IMG/VR virus record: IMGVR_UViG_3300037847_006309 | Coordinates: 1 to 26,084 of that record | DNA from: a virus | Length of the DNA stretch: 26,084 nt | Strand: one strand, 5' to 3' | Part shown: positions 1 through 6,600 of the stretch, one piece after another | Layout: each line of letters begins with the position of its first letter | How positions within the stretch are numbered: the stretch's first letter is position 1 | Notes under the pieces: generated by a model | Databases searched by the model: none | The model's input: only the letters and a program-made list of their open reading frames with translations | What the model was told of the DNA's origin: nothing | Translations under genes and position numbers: made by a program

Positions 1-202
1 CGGGTTCACGGATGCCATCGATGTCCACAGGAGGAGCAGCGATGAATGCTACGACGAAACAGATGGTTGCTGCCAACAGAGTTGGGATCATCAGAACGCC
101 GAACCAACCGACATAGAGGCGGTTATTGGTGGAAGTTACCCAGTCACAAAAATTGTCCCAGGTAGATTGTCCTTGTTGTTGGACGAGAGTAGATTGTGCC
201 AT
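1..202 (-). CDS. psbA: Photosystem II D1 protein, N-terminal part (runs off window)
   Basis: The reverse strand from the ATG at 200-202 encodes [10 protein letters not shown] followed by [20 protein letters not shown], the beginning of the D1 reaction-centre protein, through the first membrane helix and the [11 protein letters not shown] segment (about 67 residues visible). D1 binds the photosystem II cofactors in the thylakoid membrane; phage copies replace light-damaged host D1 during infection. The codons are more GC-rich than in the hypothetical genes nearby, as is usual for genes taken from the host. The remainder of the gene (about 290 residues) lies outside the window, so intactness cannot be judged. 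Confidence 0.97.
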   Translation of the reverse strand, partial: MAQSTLVQQQGQSTWDNFCDWVTSTNNRLYVGWFGVLMIPTLLAATICFVVAFIAAPPVDIDGIREP

Positions 203-252
203 TGAAATTAAACAGTTAGTAAGACCATCAGGGAAATGGTGGAGTTACTATT

Positions 253-273
253 CCTCTGCACCCTAAGCAGAGG
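253..273 (-). promoter_or_regulatory. Hairpin in psbA 5' leader
   Basis: A perfect 7-bp inverted repeat, CCTCTGC/GCAGAGG with a 7-nt loop, lies about 50 nt upstream of the psbA ATG, inside the ~165-nt leader expected from the promoter at 368-397. A second 6-bp pair (ACACCC 293-298 with GGGTGT 317-322) lies further upstream. Structured psbA leaders (PhotoRC-type RNA motifs) have been described in cyanobacteria and cyanophages; whether this belongs to that family was not tested. Confidence 0.6.
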
Positions 274-362
274 TATGAGAGACGTGATTTAGACACCCTA
301 TAGGTCTCGGTTTAAGGGGTGTTACAAGAATTAGAAACGTTACATTTCTTAACCCGTTGATT

Positions 363-397
363 TATTTAGTATAAACCGTACCCATACTTCCTGTCAA
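363..397 (-). promoter_or_regulatory. psbA promoter: sigma70-like with overlapping late-like box
   Basis: Reading the minus strand there is TTGACA (392-397), an 18-bp spacer, and TATACT (368-373). A CTAAATA box (363-369), like the T4 late promoter TATAAATA and its cyanophage variants, overlaps the -10 element. The arrangement suggests that psbA can be transcribed both by unmodified host RNA polymerase and later by the phage-modified enzyme. Start site and timing are inferred. Confidence 0.65.
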
Positions 398-409
398 CCC
401 CTCTTGGTG

Positions 410-436
410 CTAAATAACCAAAGATAATACCTTTGG
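410..436 (+). promoter_or_regulatory. Late-like promoter and hairpin before the first plus-strand gene
   Basis: CTAAATA at 410-416 lies 30 nt before the ATG at 447. It is followed by an inverted repeat CCAAAG (418-423)/CTTTGG (431-436) with a 7-nt loop, which would form at or near the 5' end of the mRNA. Together with the box at 363-369 it forms a divergent pair of late-like promoters. Confidence 0.5.
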
Positions 437-446
437 ACTTATACCA

Positions 447-950
447 ATGAAAGCAGGTTTAATTGCTTTTGGAATGATATTGATGACCACCACTGTAGCA
501 AATGCAGGTGGATTAGTTACAAGACATCAGTCAAGTCTTCAGCACACAGTAGACGCTGCAAGAACAACCACTTCTAGAATCGGCAACTCTTATTCAGTTT
601 CTGGTAGTGGTGTTGTTACTGACGTTGGTGGAACGGGCACTGCCGACTTGAACGTTGGTGGTCTTGGAACCCTATCTAATGGTGCAGCAGGAGGATCAAT
701 CCCAACAGCGACTCAATCATCTTCTGGTGCTGCCTTTAGTTTCAGTAATTCTTTCACCGCAGGTGATGCCACCGATGCAACTGGAACTAACTCAACTGCA
801 TATACCGCAGGTAGTGCTGGTGACTATAGTGGTGGTGGTTCTGTTGGTACCATTGATAACAAGCATACACTTACTATCACAGGAACAAGTCAAGGTGCTG
901 GTACTAGTGTAACTGCTCAATTCGTAACAGAACTCACCGTTATAGACTAA
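447..950 (+). CDS. Secreted Gly/Ser/Thr-rich protein of unknown function
   Basis: 167 residues. The N-terminus is a clear signal peptide (MKAGLIAFGMILMTTTVANA, predicted cut after ANA). The mature part is almost entirely Gly, Ser, Thr and Ala with few charged residues, suggesting a beta-rich extracellular or virion-surface protein; it ends with alternating hydrophobic residues (FVTELTVID), similar in style to the end of the next protein. It is first in a three-gene plus-strand unit; its TAA shares one base with the next ATG (TAATG). No enzyme motif is visible and I do not recognise the family. No strong Shine-Dalgarno sequence precedes the start. Confidence 0.8.
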   Translation: MKAGLIAFGMILMTTTVANAGGLVTRHQSSLQHTVDAARTTTSRIGNSYSVSGSGVVTDVGGTGTADLNVGGLGTLSNGAAGGSIPTATQSSSGAAFSFSNSFTAGDATDATGTNSTAYTAGSAGDYSGGGSVGTIDNKHTLTITGTSQGAGTSVTAQFVTELTVID

Positions 951-1420
951 TGACTAGATTACAAGAAGCAATCGGACTAGGATTGGTTCTTGGTGTAATT
1001 CACGGTTTGGCACAACCAGGATATTCCGTTCCGGTGGTTCCAAACTTCACACAAGGCTCAATGACTAGCCACACAGAGACTACTTCAAAAGTCACTGAAA
1101 CGATTAACTCTATAGATTATTCAACAGGATGGCAATACTCAGTAACTGGAAGCAATGTCTCCAACAATGGGGAATCTCTACTTCCACCAACCACATCAAA
1201 CAACGTGACAGTGAATCCTTTAGGAGGAACAGAAGGTCAGGTTACAAGTACAGCAACTGGTCTAGACTTCTCCAACTCAAACTTCACAATAACAAATCCA
1301 GGTGCAGCATTTCAGTTCACGACAACATATCAAGGTCCTGGGGTCACGAATCAAACTATAATTCAGAGAGTTACAGAGGTTCAAAGCGTAACAGACACTA
1401 CAAGTATCTTTACCCAGTAA
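950..1420 (+). CDS. Secreted Ser/Thr/Asn-rich protein of unknown function
   Basis: 156 residues, starting at the ATG that overlaps the upstream stop (TAATG). A hydrophobic N-terminal stretch (AIGLGLVLGVIHGLA) followed by small residues looks like a signal peptide. The mature part is rich in Thr, Ser, Asn and Val, with FQFTTTYQGPG and RVTEVQSVTDT strands near the end resembling the C-terminus of the previous protein, so the two may be paralogues. Probably exported or virion-associated. The stop at 1418-1420 lies within the region that encodes the signal peptide of the next ORF in another frame. Confidence 0.78.
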   Translation: MTRLQEAIGLGLVLGVIHGLAQPGYSVPVVPNFTQGSMTSHTETTSKVTETINSIDYSTGWQYSVTGSNVSNNGESLLPPTTSNNVTVNPLGGTEGQVTSTATGLDFSNSNFTITNPGAAFQFTTTYQGPGVTNQTIIQRVTEVQSVTDTTSIFTQ

Positions 1421-2409
1421 TCGGATTACTAATCGCATCCCCCGTCAATGCTGCTGACGTGGGAGGTGTTTCTGCGACTGCTAATCCAATCGCAAATAGC
1501 TCAGGCTCGGTGACCAACCAAGCTATCCAGGTTTTACAAGGTCCATATATCACTAATACTTACGGCGGAGGGATCAGTTGTCAAGGACCGACTGCAAACT
1601 TTACCCCCTACATTACACATGCTCGTAATGATAAGGATCCATTTGAAACTCATTATCTAGAACCACAATATGATAATAGAGACTTTAAAGGTCGAATGGT
1701 AGAAGTAACTAAAACTGTTAAAAACTATCCTTGGGAATCTTGGTACGACGATAGAACGTATACAGATGCATCTGGCAATCAAGTTCGTGCATATGAAGAC
1801 GGTGCAGATATGACTATCACAGAAATGCAAATGCAAGGTGATGGTGTACCTGATAATGCAGGAGACATTCTATGGCATAAACCGGTAAGAACTGGTATGA
1901 CTAGAAACTACAGCACCAGTATTGGTTTTTCCGCAACACTATCTTTACCTCTTGATGGTGGATTACAAGAGCGTTGTAAACAAGCAGCAGAAACACAAAT
2001 TGCATTGCAAGGTCAATTACTTGCCAATAAAAGATTGGATTTTGAGATAGCTCGTCTCAAGAATTGTGGGGAATTGATGCAAAAAGGAATTCGCTTTCAT
2101 CCTAGAAGTCCATATGCAAAGATATGTGCCGATGTCATAGTGATGAATAAAAATGCTATTGCACCACACAAACATTCAATACCACAACCTACTTCTTCAG
2201 GGGTCGAACAGAGCGCAATAACTTCACCGCGTGGTTCCTCTGACGCTGCTCAGCAATCCTCTCACTCGCACTCTGTACCGGGATCTTCTTACCCCGTAAG
2301 GTCGCAATCTTCTTCATTACCTTCTTCACAACCGGTTTCACAACCTTTAACAAAAGATCAGCAAGAGGTTTTGCGAGCAGTGCAGAGGTCGTTGCCACAA
2401 CAGCGATAG
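1396..2409 (+). CDS. Secreted Cys-containing protein, start codon unresolved
   Basis: The frame encodes a convincing signal peptide (YLYPVIGLLIASPVNA, cut before ADVGG) and a mature protein of about 325 residues with conserved-looking aromatic and charged segments (ESWYDDRTY, GLQERCKQAAE, RLKNCGELMQ) and three spaced cysteines in a probable helical region. There is no in-frame ATG, GTG or TTG between the signal peptide and the ATG at 1129, whose intervening codons look like an out-of-frame reading of the preceding gene. The given left end is therefore only approximate. Possibilities are a rare start codon, a -1 frameshift from the preceding ORF, or a sequence error. The last ~73 residues (Ser/Gln/Pro-rich) overlap an opposing gene. 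Confidence 0.65.
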   Translation, partial: HYKYLYPVIGLLIASPVNAADVGGVSATANPIANSSGSVTNQAIQVLQGPYITNTYGGGISCQGPTANFTPYITHARNDKDPFETHYLEPQYDNRDFKGRMVEVTKTVKNYPWESWYDDRTYTDASGNQVRAYEDGADMTITEMQMQGDGVPDNAGDILWHKPVRTGMTRNYSTSIGFSATLSLPLDGGLQERCKQAAETQIALQGQLLANKRLDFEIARLKNCGELMQKGIRFHPRSPYAKICADVIVMNKNAIAPHKHSIPQPTSSGVEQSAITSPRGSSDAAQQSSHSHSVPGSSYPVRSQSSSLPSSQPVSQPLTKDQQEVLRAVQRSLPQQR

Positions 2410-2980
2410 ATCCTGTAGTAGTTACCATACCTGCTGATGGTATGTTCTGAAGAATCTGAGCGGGAACAGAAAGTGTCTCAAATACTGGGAGACATTCTTT
2501 CCCAACCGTTTCATATGCAACAATCTTTCTATTGCCCTCTAGGATTTTTCCTACAGGGTCTTTTAATTGCTGTGCTCTAGTGGGACACTCTGGTAAAGGT
2601 GCCTCTGTTTTGGGAACTCTTGGTGATTGTGGTGGTGGAGGTGCTTCTGATTTTGGTGGAGCAACTTTAGGAGGAGGTGGTGCTTCTGTAGTAATCGTTA
2701 ATTTATTTGTATCATAATCAATCGGTGTGAAGCTAGGGGTTCCAGCATCACACAAAGTCATGACACCATCAGGGTCTTCCTCTTTGAGTGCTGTATTCTT
2801 TTGACTATCTTTATGAACCTCAACACAACCAGGAATATTTACAACTGGTACACCAATTTCAGAAGTAACTGGTGGATAAATTGGTAATGCTTGAGGTGGT
2901 TCTAACAAATAATTTGGAGGTCTATTAATCGTAATAGTATTAATATCACCACCCTTCAATCTAATATCAGGAATATCCAT
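2189..2980 (-). CDS. Proline-rich protein with hydrophobic/basic C-terminus
   Basis: 263 residues from the ATG at 2980, chosen because it overlaps the upstream stop as TAATG; two further codons upstream begin with TTG. The middle is proline-rich (TEAPPPPKVAPPKSEAPPPP), typical of a flexible spacer across a cell envelope or virion. The C-terminal third has a hydrophobic stretch (ATTSALLAKPLADLLLKVV) followed by a very basic tail rich in Lys/Arg. No enzymatic motif is seen. It is last in the minus-strand run from 4927 and overlaps the plus-strand gene tail to tail by 221 nt. Function unknown. Confidence 0.75.
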   Translation of the reverse strand: MDIPDIRLKGGDINTITINRPPNYLLEPPQALPIYPPVTSEIGVPVVNIPGCVEVHKDSQKNTALKEEDPDGVMTLCDAGTPSFTPIDYDTNKLTITTEAPPPPKVAPPKSEAPPPPQSPRVPKTEAPLPECPTRAQQLKDPVGKILEGNRKIVAYETVGKECLPVFETLSVPAQILQNIPSAGMVTTTGSIAVVATTSALLAKPLADLLLKVVKPVVKKVMKKIATLRGKKIPVQSASERIAEQRQRNHAVKLLRSVRPLKK

Positions 2981-3606
2981 TAGCAATCATTAAATACTTC
3001 ACCAACTTGCGAACCGATTTCTGAACCTGCCTTCTGTCCTAGTAGCAATGCCCAACCACCTGCTAACCATCCGACGTAAGGAATATTAGAGACTGCTGGG
3101 ACGATAACACCAGCACTAATTGCTGTTCCTGCCATCGCACCTTGTGACCGTGCTCCAGCGTCCGCCCGAATGCACTCTTCGTTTTTTGCAAGGGACTTTC
3201 CCTCGGCATCAATTGCACCTCCCATGTTACGGGTACCATCCATCGTATATTGATCACGACGGAACTCACGACGCATTTCTGTTGTAGGTCCAAACAATCC
3301 TTTCTTATGTTTATCCAGAGTCAAAGATCTATCAGACTCAAGAATTGTTGGATCGTTTGCACGATATTTAATCCTATATCCATCTTTGTCTGCTTCAACT
3401 TCATAAGAAGAATAATCACCTCTAGGGAATTGAATGACAGGATAATCGGGTTTACTTTCCTGCATCAGATACCCAAGCAGACCCACATGAGCAACAGCAA
3501 AAATACTCCCAACAACAATAGCAACCGTCTTCATAGAAGACCTTTTTGAAGTAGGTTCTGGGTAGTAATCACCAGGTTGCTCCTTATTACTATTAAAAGG
3601 ATTCAT
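2980..3606 (-). CDS. Membrane-anchored protein with glycine-rich C-terminus
   Basis: 208 residues. A polar N-terminus is followed by a membrane helix at about residues 26-48 (VAIVVGSIFAVAHVGLLGYL). A charged middle region precedes an Ala/Gly-rich C-terminal segment (GAMAGTAISAGVIVPAVSN, then GWLAGGWALLLGQKAGSEIG) that resembles a glycine-zipper membrane hairpin. It begins at an ATGA overlap with the preceding gene and ends at TAATG with the next, so it is translationally coupled on both sides. Possibly an envelope or virion membrane protein; no named family is recognised. Confidence 0.75.
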   Translation of the reverse strand: MNPFNSNKEQPGDYYPEPTSKRSSMKTVAIVVGSIFAVAHVGLLGYLMQESKPDYPVIQFPRGDYSSYEVEADKDGYRIKYRANDPTILESDRSLTLDKHKKGLFGPTTEMRREFRRDQYTMDGTRNMGGAIDAEGKSLAKNEECIRADAGARSQGAMAGTAISAGVIVPAVSNIPYVGWLAGGWALLLGQKAGSEIGSQVGEVFNDC

Positions 3607-3854
3607 AATGAAGGTATGACAGAACCAGTTGTAGAAGGAATAGCATCACCAGTTGCTTGAGGTAACTCTGGCATTGCTGCATCCAACATTCCAGGGAGTG
3701 CCCCTGCAATTGCTTCTGTTGCTGCTGCGGTAATCTTTTCTCTTGCTTCTTCAACCATTACATCCTTATTAAGATATAACCAAGTACCACCACCAACAAC
3801 GGCAGCAGATACAACAAAAGACGACAGCGCAAGTACATTGATTAGTTTTTGCAT
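3603..3854 (-). CDS. Small one-helix membrane protein
   Basis: 83 residues. An N-terminal hydrophobic helix (VLALSSFVVSAAVVGGGTWLYL) is followed by an acidic, Ala-rich segment predicted to be helical and a Pro/Ser/Thr-rich tail. It could be a signal anchor or a cleaved export signal. A good ribosome site (AAGGA, 7 nt before the ATG) supports the start. It lies between a 56-residue membrane protein and the glycine-rich membrane protein in the same run. Function unknown. Confidence 0.75.
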   Translation of the reverse strand: MQKLINVLALSSFVVSAAVVGGGTWLYLNKDVMVEEAREKITAAATEAIAGALPGMLDAAMPELPQATGDAIPSTTGSVIPSL

Positions 3855-3863
3855 AATTGTTCC

Positions 3864-4034
3864 TTATTTTTGAACACAAATAACTCTGTTAGAAGAAACC
3901 AACCTACAGTCAAATGCAGGAGTATTTAGAGCACCAAGAACTGTAACAATAGTAATTGTTGACAACATAGCAGTTTGAGCAACAATTAAGTATGGGATTA
4001 GATCTTTTAATTTTTTATTAGATTCCCTTTTCAT
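3864..4034 (-). CDS. 56-residue membrane protein
   Basis: A short ORF starting MKRESNKKLKDL, with a basic N-terminus, one membrane helix (LIVAQTAMLSTITIVTVL) and a short tail with two cysteines. Its ATG overlaps the stop of the nuclease-like gene as ATGA, and the gene fills an otherwise empty gap ahead of a gene with a clear ribosome site. These contextual signs, rather than recognised homology, support it. The CTAAATA at 3923-3929 falls inside it and may be chance. Confidence 0.65.
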   Translation of the reverse strand: MKRESNKKLKDLIPYLIVAQTAMLSTITIVTVLGALNTPAFDCRLVSSNRVICVQK

Positions 4035-4492
4035 TCAACCAATGTCCCATGTGCTCTACGAATTTCACGTAGTTCTTCAAAATTCTTTTGCTTGGTTCCA
4101 CCATCATACTCCCAAGCATAACCTTCTTCAATCATTTGTTCGTTAAGAGATAACGTAGAATCTCCTATGTACAACCAACCGAGAAGGCGACCATACTTGC
4201 CCATACCACCAACAAGCTCAGTACGGATAACAAGATCGTCATCCCCACTAATGGCACCATCCAACTTCTCTTTGAGCCAATTCGTCGCATCGATACCTAG
4301 CTCCTTTTCTTCTAAGTCTCTTGTGCGTTTCTCTGGTGTATCTACACCAGCAACTCTAACTCTTTCTTTTTTATAAAGATCAAATCCAAGATCAATAGTG
4401 ACATCAATAGTGTCTCCATCAACTACCCTGTTGATCTCTATCACTCGAAAGTTGTAGCAACTCTTCCGACTCGGTGGTGTCATTGCTCCCAT
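4031..4492 (-). CDS. Staphylococcal-nuclease-like (thermonuclease) protein
   Basis: 153 residues from the ATG at 4492 (ATGs at 4492 and 4483 are both possible; the longer frame begins with TTG). It shows the nuclease signature in order: VVDGDTIDV (metal-binding Asp), RVRVAGVDTPE (catalytic Arg, metal-binding Asp and Glu), GKYGRLLGWL (second catalytic Arg) and LNEQMIEEGYAWEY. This is the calcium-dependent phosphodiesterase fold that cuts DNA or RNA. No signal peptide is visible, so it probably acts in the cytoplasm, perhaps in host nucleic-acid breakdown. It is embedded among membrane-protein genes and overlaps the upstream one by 74 nt. Confidence 0.9.
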   Translation of the reverse strand: MGAMTPPSRKSCYNFRVIEINRVVDGDTIDVTIDLGFDLYKKERVRVAGVDTPEKRTRDLEEKELGIDATNWLKEKLDGAISGDDDLVIRTELVGGMGKYGRLLGWLYIGDSTLSLNEQMIEEGYAWEYDGGTKQKNFEELREIRRAHGTLVE

Positions 4493-4625
4493 GAGATTCT
4501 CTTTCGTCAACTAGTAGTATATATCTAATAACCCAAGAAACTCCTGCCAAAAGTATTAGAATGCTAATTATCACACTCCATGTTGGATCATTGATATCAT
4601 TCAAAGGTCTTAATACTAAGTTCAT
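4419..4625 (-). CDS. 68-residue one-helix membrane protein
   Basis: The sequence has a short N-terminus, one strong membrane helix (WSVIISILILLAGVSWVIRYILL) and an acidic, Ser-rich soluble tail ending in DRDQQGS. It starts at an ATGA overlap with the gene upstream and its tail overlaps the nuclease-like gene by 74 nt in another frame, so the tail composition may be constrained by that overlap. Function unknown; its size and topology would suit a lysis accessory protein but nothing specific shows that. Confidence 0.65.
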   Translation of the reverse strand: MNLVLRPLNDINDPTWSVIISILILLAGVSWVIRYILLVDERESHGSNDTTESEELLQLSSDRDQQGS

Positions 4626-4927
4626 TGCTTAGGTTCAACTGCAGAAACTACAGGAGGTTCTTCTTTCTTTTTGGTAACTGCCTTACCATTACCACCTGCC
4701 TTAGCAGGAGAAAGTCCGAACGCAGCTAAAGAACCGGAAAAAACCGAAGCTATAAATGTGGGATCAAAATCTAAAATCTTTTGACCGTTTGGAAGTCTTA
4801 CGTAACTGAATGTAAGAAGAGAGGCAGACCATATAAGTACAACAACTTTAACTAAATTACCAAGAACTTCACTCTTATCTTCATCGTGGTCTTCCTTTTC
4901 TACAACTTTGGACTTATCTTCTGCCAT
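4622..4927 (-). CDS. Small two-helix membrane protein, holin-like in outline
   Basis: 101 residues: a highly charged N-terminus (many Glu/Asp/Lys), a membrane helix (LVKVVVLIWSASLLTFSYV), a short loop (RLPNGQKILDFDPT), a second hydrophobic segment (FIASVFSGSLAAFGL) and a Lys/Pro-rich tail. Short length, two helices and a charged tail are shared by many holins, and a lysozyme-like gene lies 1.7 kb upstream, but no holin family signature was recognised. It follows a CTAAATA late-like box 22 nt upstream and heads the tightly overlapped run to 2189. Confidence 0.7.
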   Translation of the reverse strand: MAEDKSKVVEKEDHDEDKSEVLGNLVKVVVLIWSASLLTFSYVRLPNGQKILDFDPTFIASVFSGSLAAFGLSPAKAGGNGKAVTKKKEEPPVVSAVEPKQ

Positions 4928-4949
4928 TTGTAGAGTAGCAAGGCTCAGT

Positions 4950-4956
4950 TATTTAG
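4950..4956 (-). promoter_or_regulatory. Late-like promoter box CTAAATA
   Basis: On the minus strand CTAAATA lies 22 nt ahead of the ATG at 4927, within the last codons of the upstream ORF (stop at 4953). Position and sequence match a T4-type late promoter, which would drive the run of envelope-protein genes from 4927 to 2189. Confidence 0.5.
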
Positions 4957-5147
4957 GGTTCTAGTACCTCTACCGTGATGTTTGTGTCGTTTATTTGATT
5001 GTATCTTTGACAGAGAACATCACTTCCTTGATGTTCCCATTTGTGATATGCACTTTTTAAGTTTTGGAGGTAATCAGTTCCACCGAGACCAACCATTTCG
5101 TCGGCAACGATTTTCTTGATTAACACATCCCTTGTTAAATGTGTCAT
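4953..5147 (-). CDS. 64-residue protein of unknown function
   Basis: A small soluble protein (MTHLTRDVLIKKIVADEM, later YHKWEHQGSDVLCQRYN) with no membrane segment or motif I recognise. It sits alone between a sigma70-like promoter flanked by a perfect inverted repeat (5170-5218) and a late-like box that overlaps its 3' end, which suggests a separately controlled early gene. There is no strong ribosome site before the ATG. Confidence 0.65.
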   Translation of the reverse strand: MTHLTRDVLIKKIVADEMVGLGGTDYLQNLKSAYHKWEHQGSDVLCQRYNQINDTNITVEVLEP

Positions 5148-5169
5148 ATGTAAGAATAGTTTTCCAACA

Positions 5170-5218
5170 ATAAACTCTTACATTATAAGACTTAGAGGGA
5201 TTAGTTCAAAGAGTTTAT
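5170..5218 (-). promoter_or_regulatory. Promoter enclosed by a perfect 10-bp inverted repeat
   Basis: Minus strand: TTGAAC (5204-5209), 16-bp spacer, TATAAT (5182-5187), then the ATG at 5147. Arms ATAAACTCTT (plus 5170-5179) and AAGAGTTTAT (plus 5209-5218) are perfectly complementary and bracket the promoter: one arm starts at the -35 element and the other covers the expected transcription start. It could be an operator pair. A complete RNA hairpin is unlikely from this promoter because one arm lies upstream of the start site. Confidence 0.5.
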
Positions 5219-5256
5219 CTTGGGTGGTTTTTTCCGATTTCTGTATCGGATGTTAA

Positions 5257-5928
5257 TTATTTAGGTAGGTGACCATTTTCAATCAACCACTTACGGGTCA
5301 ATGGAGTTGGTTCATAGTCACTCCACATTGTGCCACGAGCACAAGATTGAAGTGCTTCCATTGTCATTTTTTCAGTTCTACCTGCCCATCCTGCTTCTGC
5401 TTCCCAGGGGACAGCATTTGCTGGATAGGTGCGCTCTGCCATTACACGCCAGATCATAGGCACTTCTTCTTCAGGTTTGATGATGGCAATCAGAGAGTTA
5501 TTGATAGATCCTGCCATACAATCCTGTGCAGCGTGCCATCCTTCGTGACGCATCACTTGCATCAGATAATTAGTGCTTCCCATAAACTTACGATTAAGGA
5601 AGAAGTTATTGCTTACAGTGTGATAAACACCACGATGAGTATGTGGGAAATACTTACTGTCTGCTAGAAACACCCCAACTCCGACCTGCTCAAGAGCGAC
5701 AAGCATTGCGTTGAACTCGTCAGCAACAAAATCAAAATCAGTATCGGGATACTCATCAGCAACAGTTGCGATGCTTTCGATTTTATCCACTCCATCAGTA
5801 CACTCTCGAAGTAGCATACACCCCATTGCATCCATACTATGGTAACCCTTGGTGATCTTAGAGTCATCAGCAAGTGCAGGAGTTGCCATAGCAGCTGCTG
5901 CAAGAATAGCAAAAATAGTCTTACGCAT
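5257..5928 (-). CDS. Secreted HExxH metallopeptidase-like protein
   Basis: 223 residues from the ATG at 5928, preferred because GAGG lies 7 nt upstream and the signal peptide MRKTIFAILAAAAMATPALA starts directly there (cut after residue 20). The mature protein has HEGWH at residues 128-132, matching the zinc-binding HExxH motif, in a helix-like context (YLMQVMRHEGWHAAQ). Two glutamates about 45 residues later (PWEAEAGWAGR) could supply a third ligand as in gluzincins. Several cysteines (37, 43, 137, 207) could form disulfides. Likely exported to the periplasm; substrate unknown. Peptidase activity is inferred from the motif and context only. Confidence 0.72.
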   Translation of the reverse strand: MRKTIFAILAAAAMATPALADDSKITKGYHSMDAMGCMLLRECTDGVDKIESIATVADEYPDTDFDFVADEFNAMLVALEQVGVGVFLADSKYFPHTHRGVYHTVSNNFFLNRKFMGSTNYLMQVMRHEGWHAAQDCMAGSINNSLIAIIKPEEEVPMIWRVMAERTYPANAVPWEAEAGWAGRTEKMTMEALQSCARGTMWSDYEPTPLTRKWLIENGHLPK

Positions 5929-6133
5929 AATAAGCCTCATAGTATTTAACGATTCCATCGGTTCTCATATTACCTTGAGAAACCCAATCATGTACACATT
6001 CGTAAATGCTTTGATTTGAATAACGTGGTGAACCATCAGAGCAAATTTGAGAACCAAACTTCTTTAATAGAATGTTCAGTGCTTGAGTTCTTACATCCAT
6101 ACGTTCATCACTGTAACGCCAATCTTCGTTCAT
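5921..6133 (-). CDS. 70-residue protein of unknown function
   Basis: A soluble protein beginning MNEDWRYSDERMDVRTQALN, with two cysteines and many aromatic residues (ending VKYYEAYYA). No membrane segment or enzyme motif. It starts at an ATGA overlap with the gene upstream and overlaps the following signal-peptide gene by 8 nt, so it belongs to the lysozyme-like transcription unit. I do not recognise the family. Confidence 0.7.
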   Translation of the reverse strand: MNEDWRYSDERMDVRTQALNILLKKFGSQICSDGSPRYSNQSIYECVHDWVSQGNMRTDGIVKYYEAYYA

Positions 6134-6600
6134 TTGTTAAACTGCCCCATACCATTACCAGAATTCCAACCACCAGGACCTTCATGAAAGTTCTCTGAAC
6201 CACCTTGCGATTCGGAAACTGTATTCCAATTAGAAGTTGCTTTTTGGTACATCAATTCATGAATGTTTTCTGGTTCTTTAGTTTCCTGTTCTTTACGAAT
6301 ATCATCATGAAGTCTTTGTGTTGCTTCTCTCTGACGATGTTCTTCTTGTTTTTCTGTAAGTGTAGGTGCGGGTCCAAACCAAGGGTCATCTTCAAGATAT
6401 GCAGGTGCAGGAACACCAACATAAGGTTCATAATAATTTAAAGCATCTTCAATAAATGCATCACCCTCATCATACTGTTCTTGAAAATCTTGACAGTCTA
6501 CAAGATTATCATCAACGGCACACTCAACTTGCCAACTTCCCATTGCTTCAGGGGAGTGAAAGACTTGCCCTAGAGTTTCTTTTAGTTTGCGAATGATCAT
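6130..6600 (-). CDS. Acidic, Gln/Glu-rich protein of unknown function
   Basis: 156 residues. The N-terminal half is acidic with two cysteines (VECAVDDNLVDCQDF), followed by an aromatic/proline stretch (PYVGVPAPAYLEDDPWFGPAP), a helical Glu/Arg/Gln-rich segment (EKQEEHRQREATQRLHDD) and a Gly/Asn-rich disordered end. It overlaps both neighbours by 4 nt (ATGA). It may be a virion or lysis-unit accessory protein; nothing specific identifies it. Confidence 0.7.
   Translation of the reverse strand: MIIRKLKETLGQVFHSPEAMGSWQVECAVDDNLVDCQDFQEQYDEGDAFIEDALNYYEPYVGVPAPAYLEDDPWFGPAPTLTEKQEEHRQREATQRLHDDIRKEQETKEPENIHELMYQKATSNWNTVSESQGGSENFHEGPGGWNSGNGMGQFNK

Noticed and set aside
1129-1395. In-frame extension of the third plus-strand gene back to the ATG at 1129
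   Set aside because: This part reads as an Asn/Ser/Arg-rich out-of-frame version of the preceding gene and would put the signal peptide in mid-protein, so it was not included.
2532-2717. 61-residue Gly-rich plus-strand ORF
   Set aside because: It is the antisense of the proline-rich coding region, whose CCN codons automatically read as Gly on the other strand.
3923-3929. CTAAATA late promoter
   Set aside because: It lies within the coding sequence of the 56-residue membrane ORF, about 69 nt from the next start; chance is as likely as function.
5226-5252. CCGAT/ATCGG hairpin next to a run of T as a terminator
   Set aside because: The T-run precedes the stem on the plus strand (A-run after it on the minus strand), which is the wrong side for a terminator in either direction.
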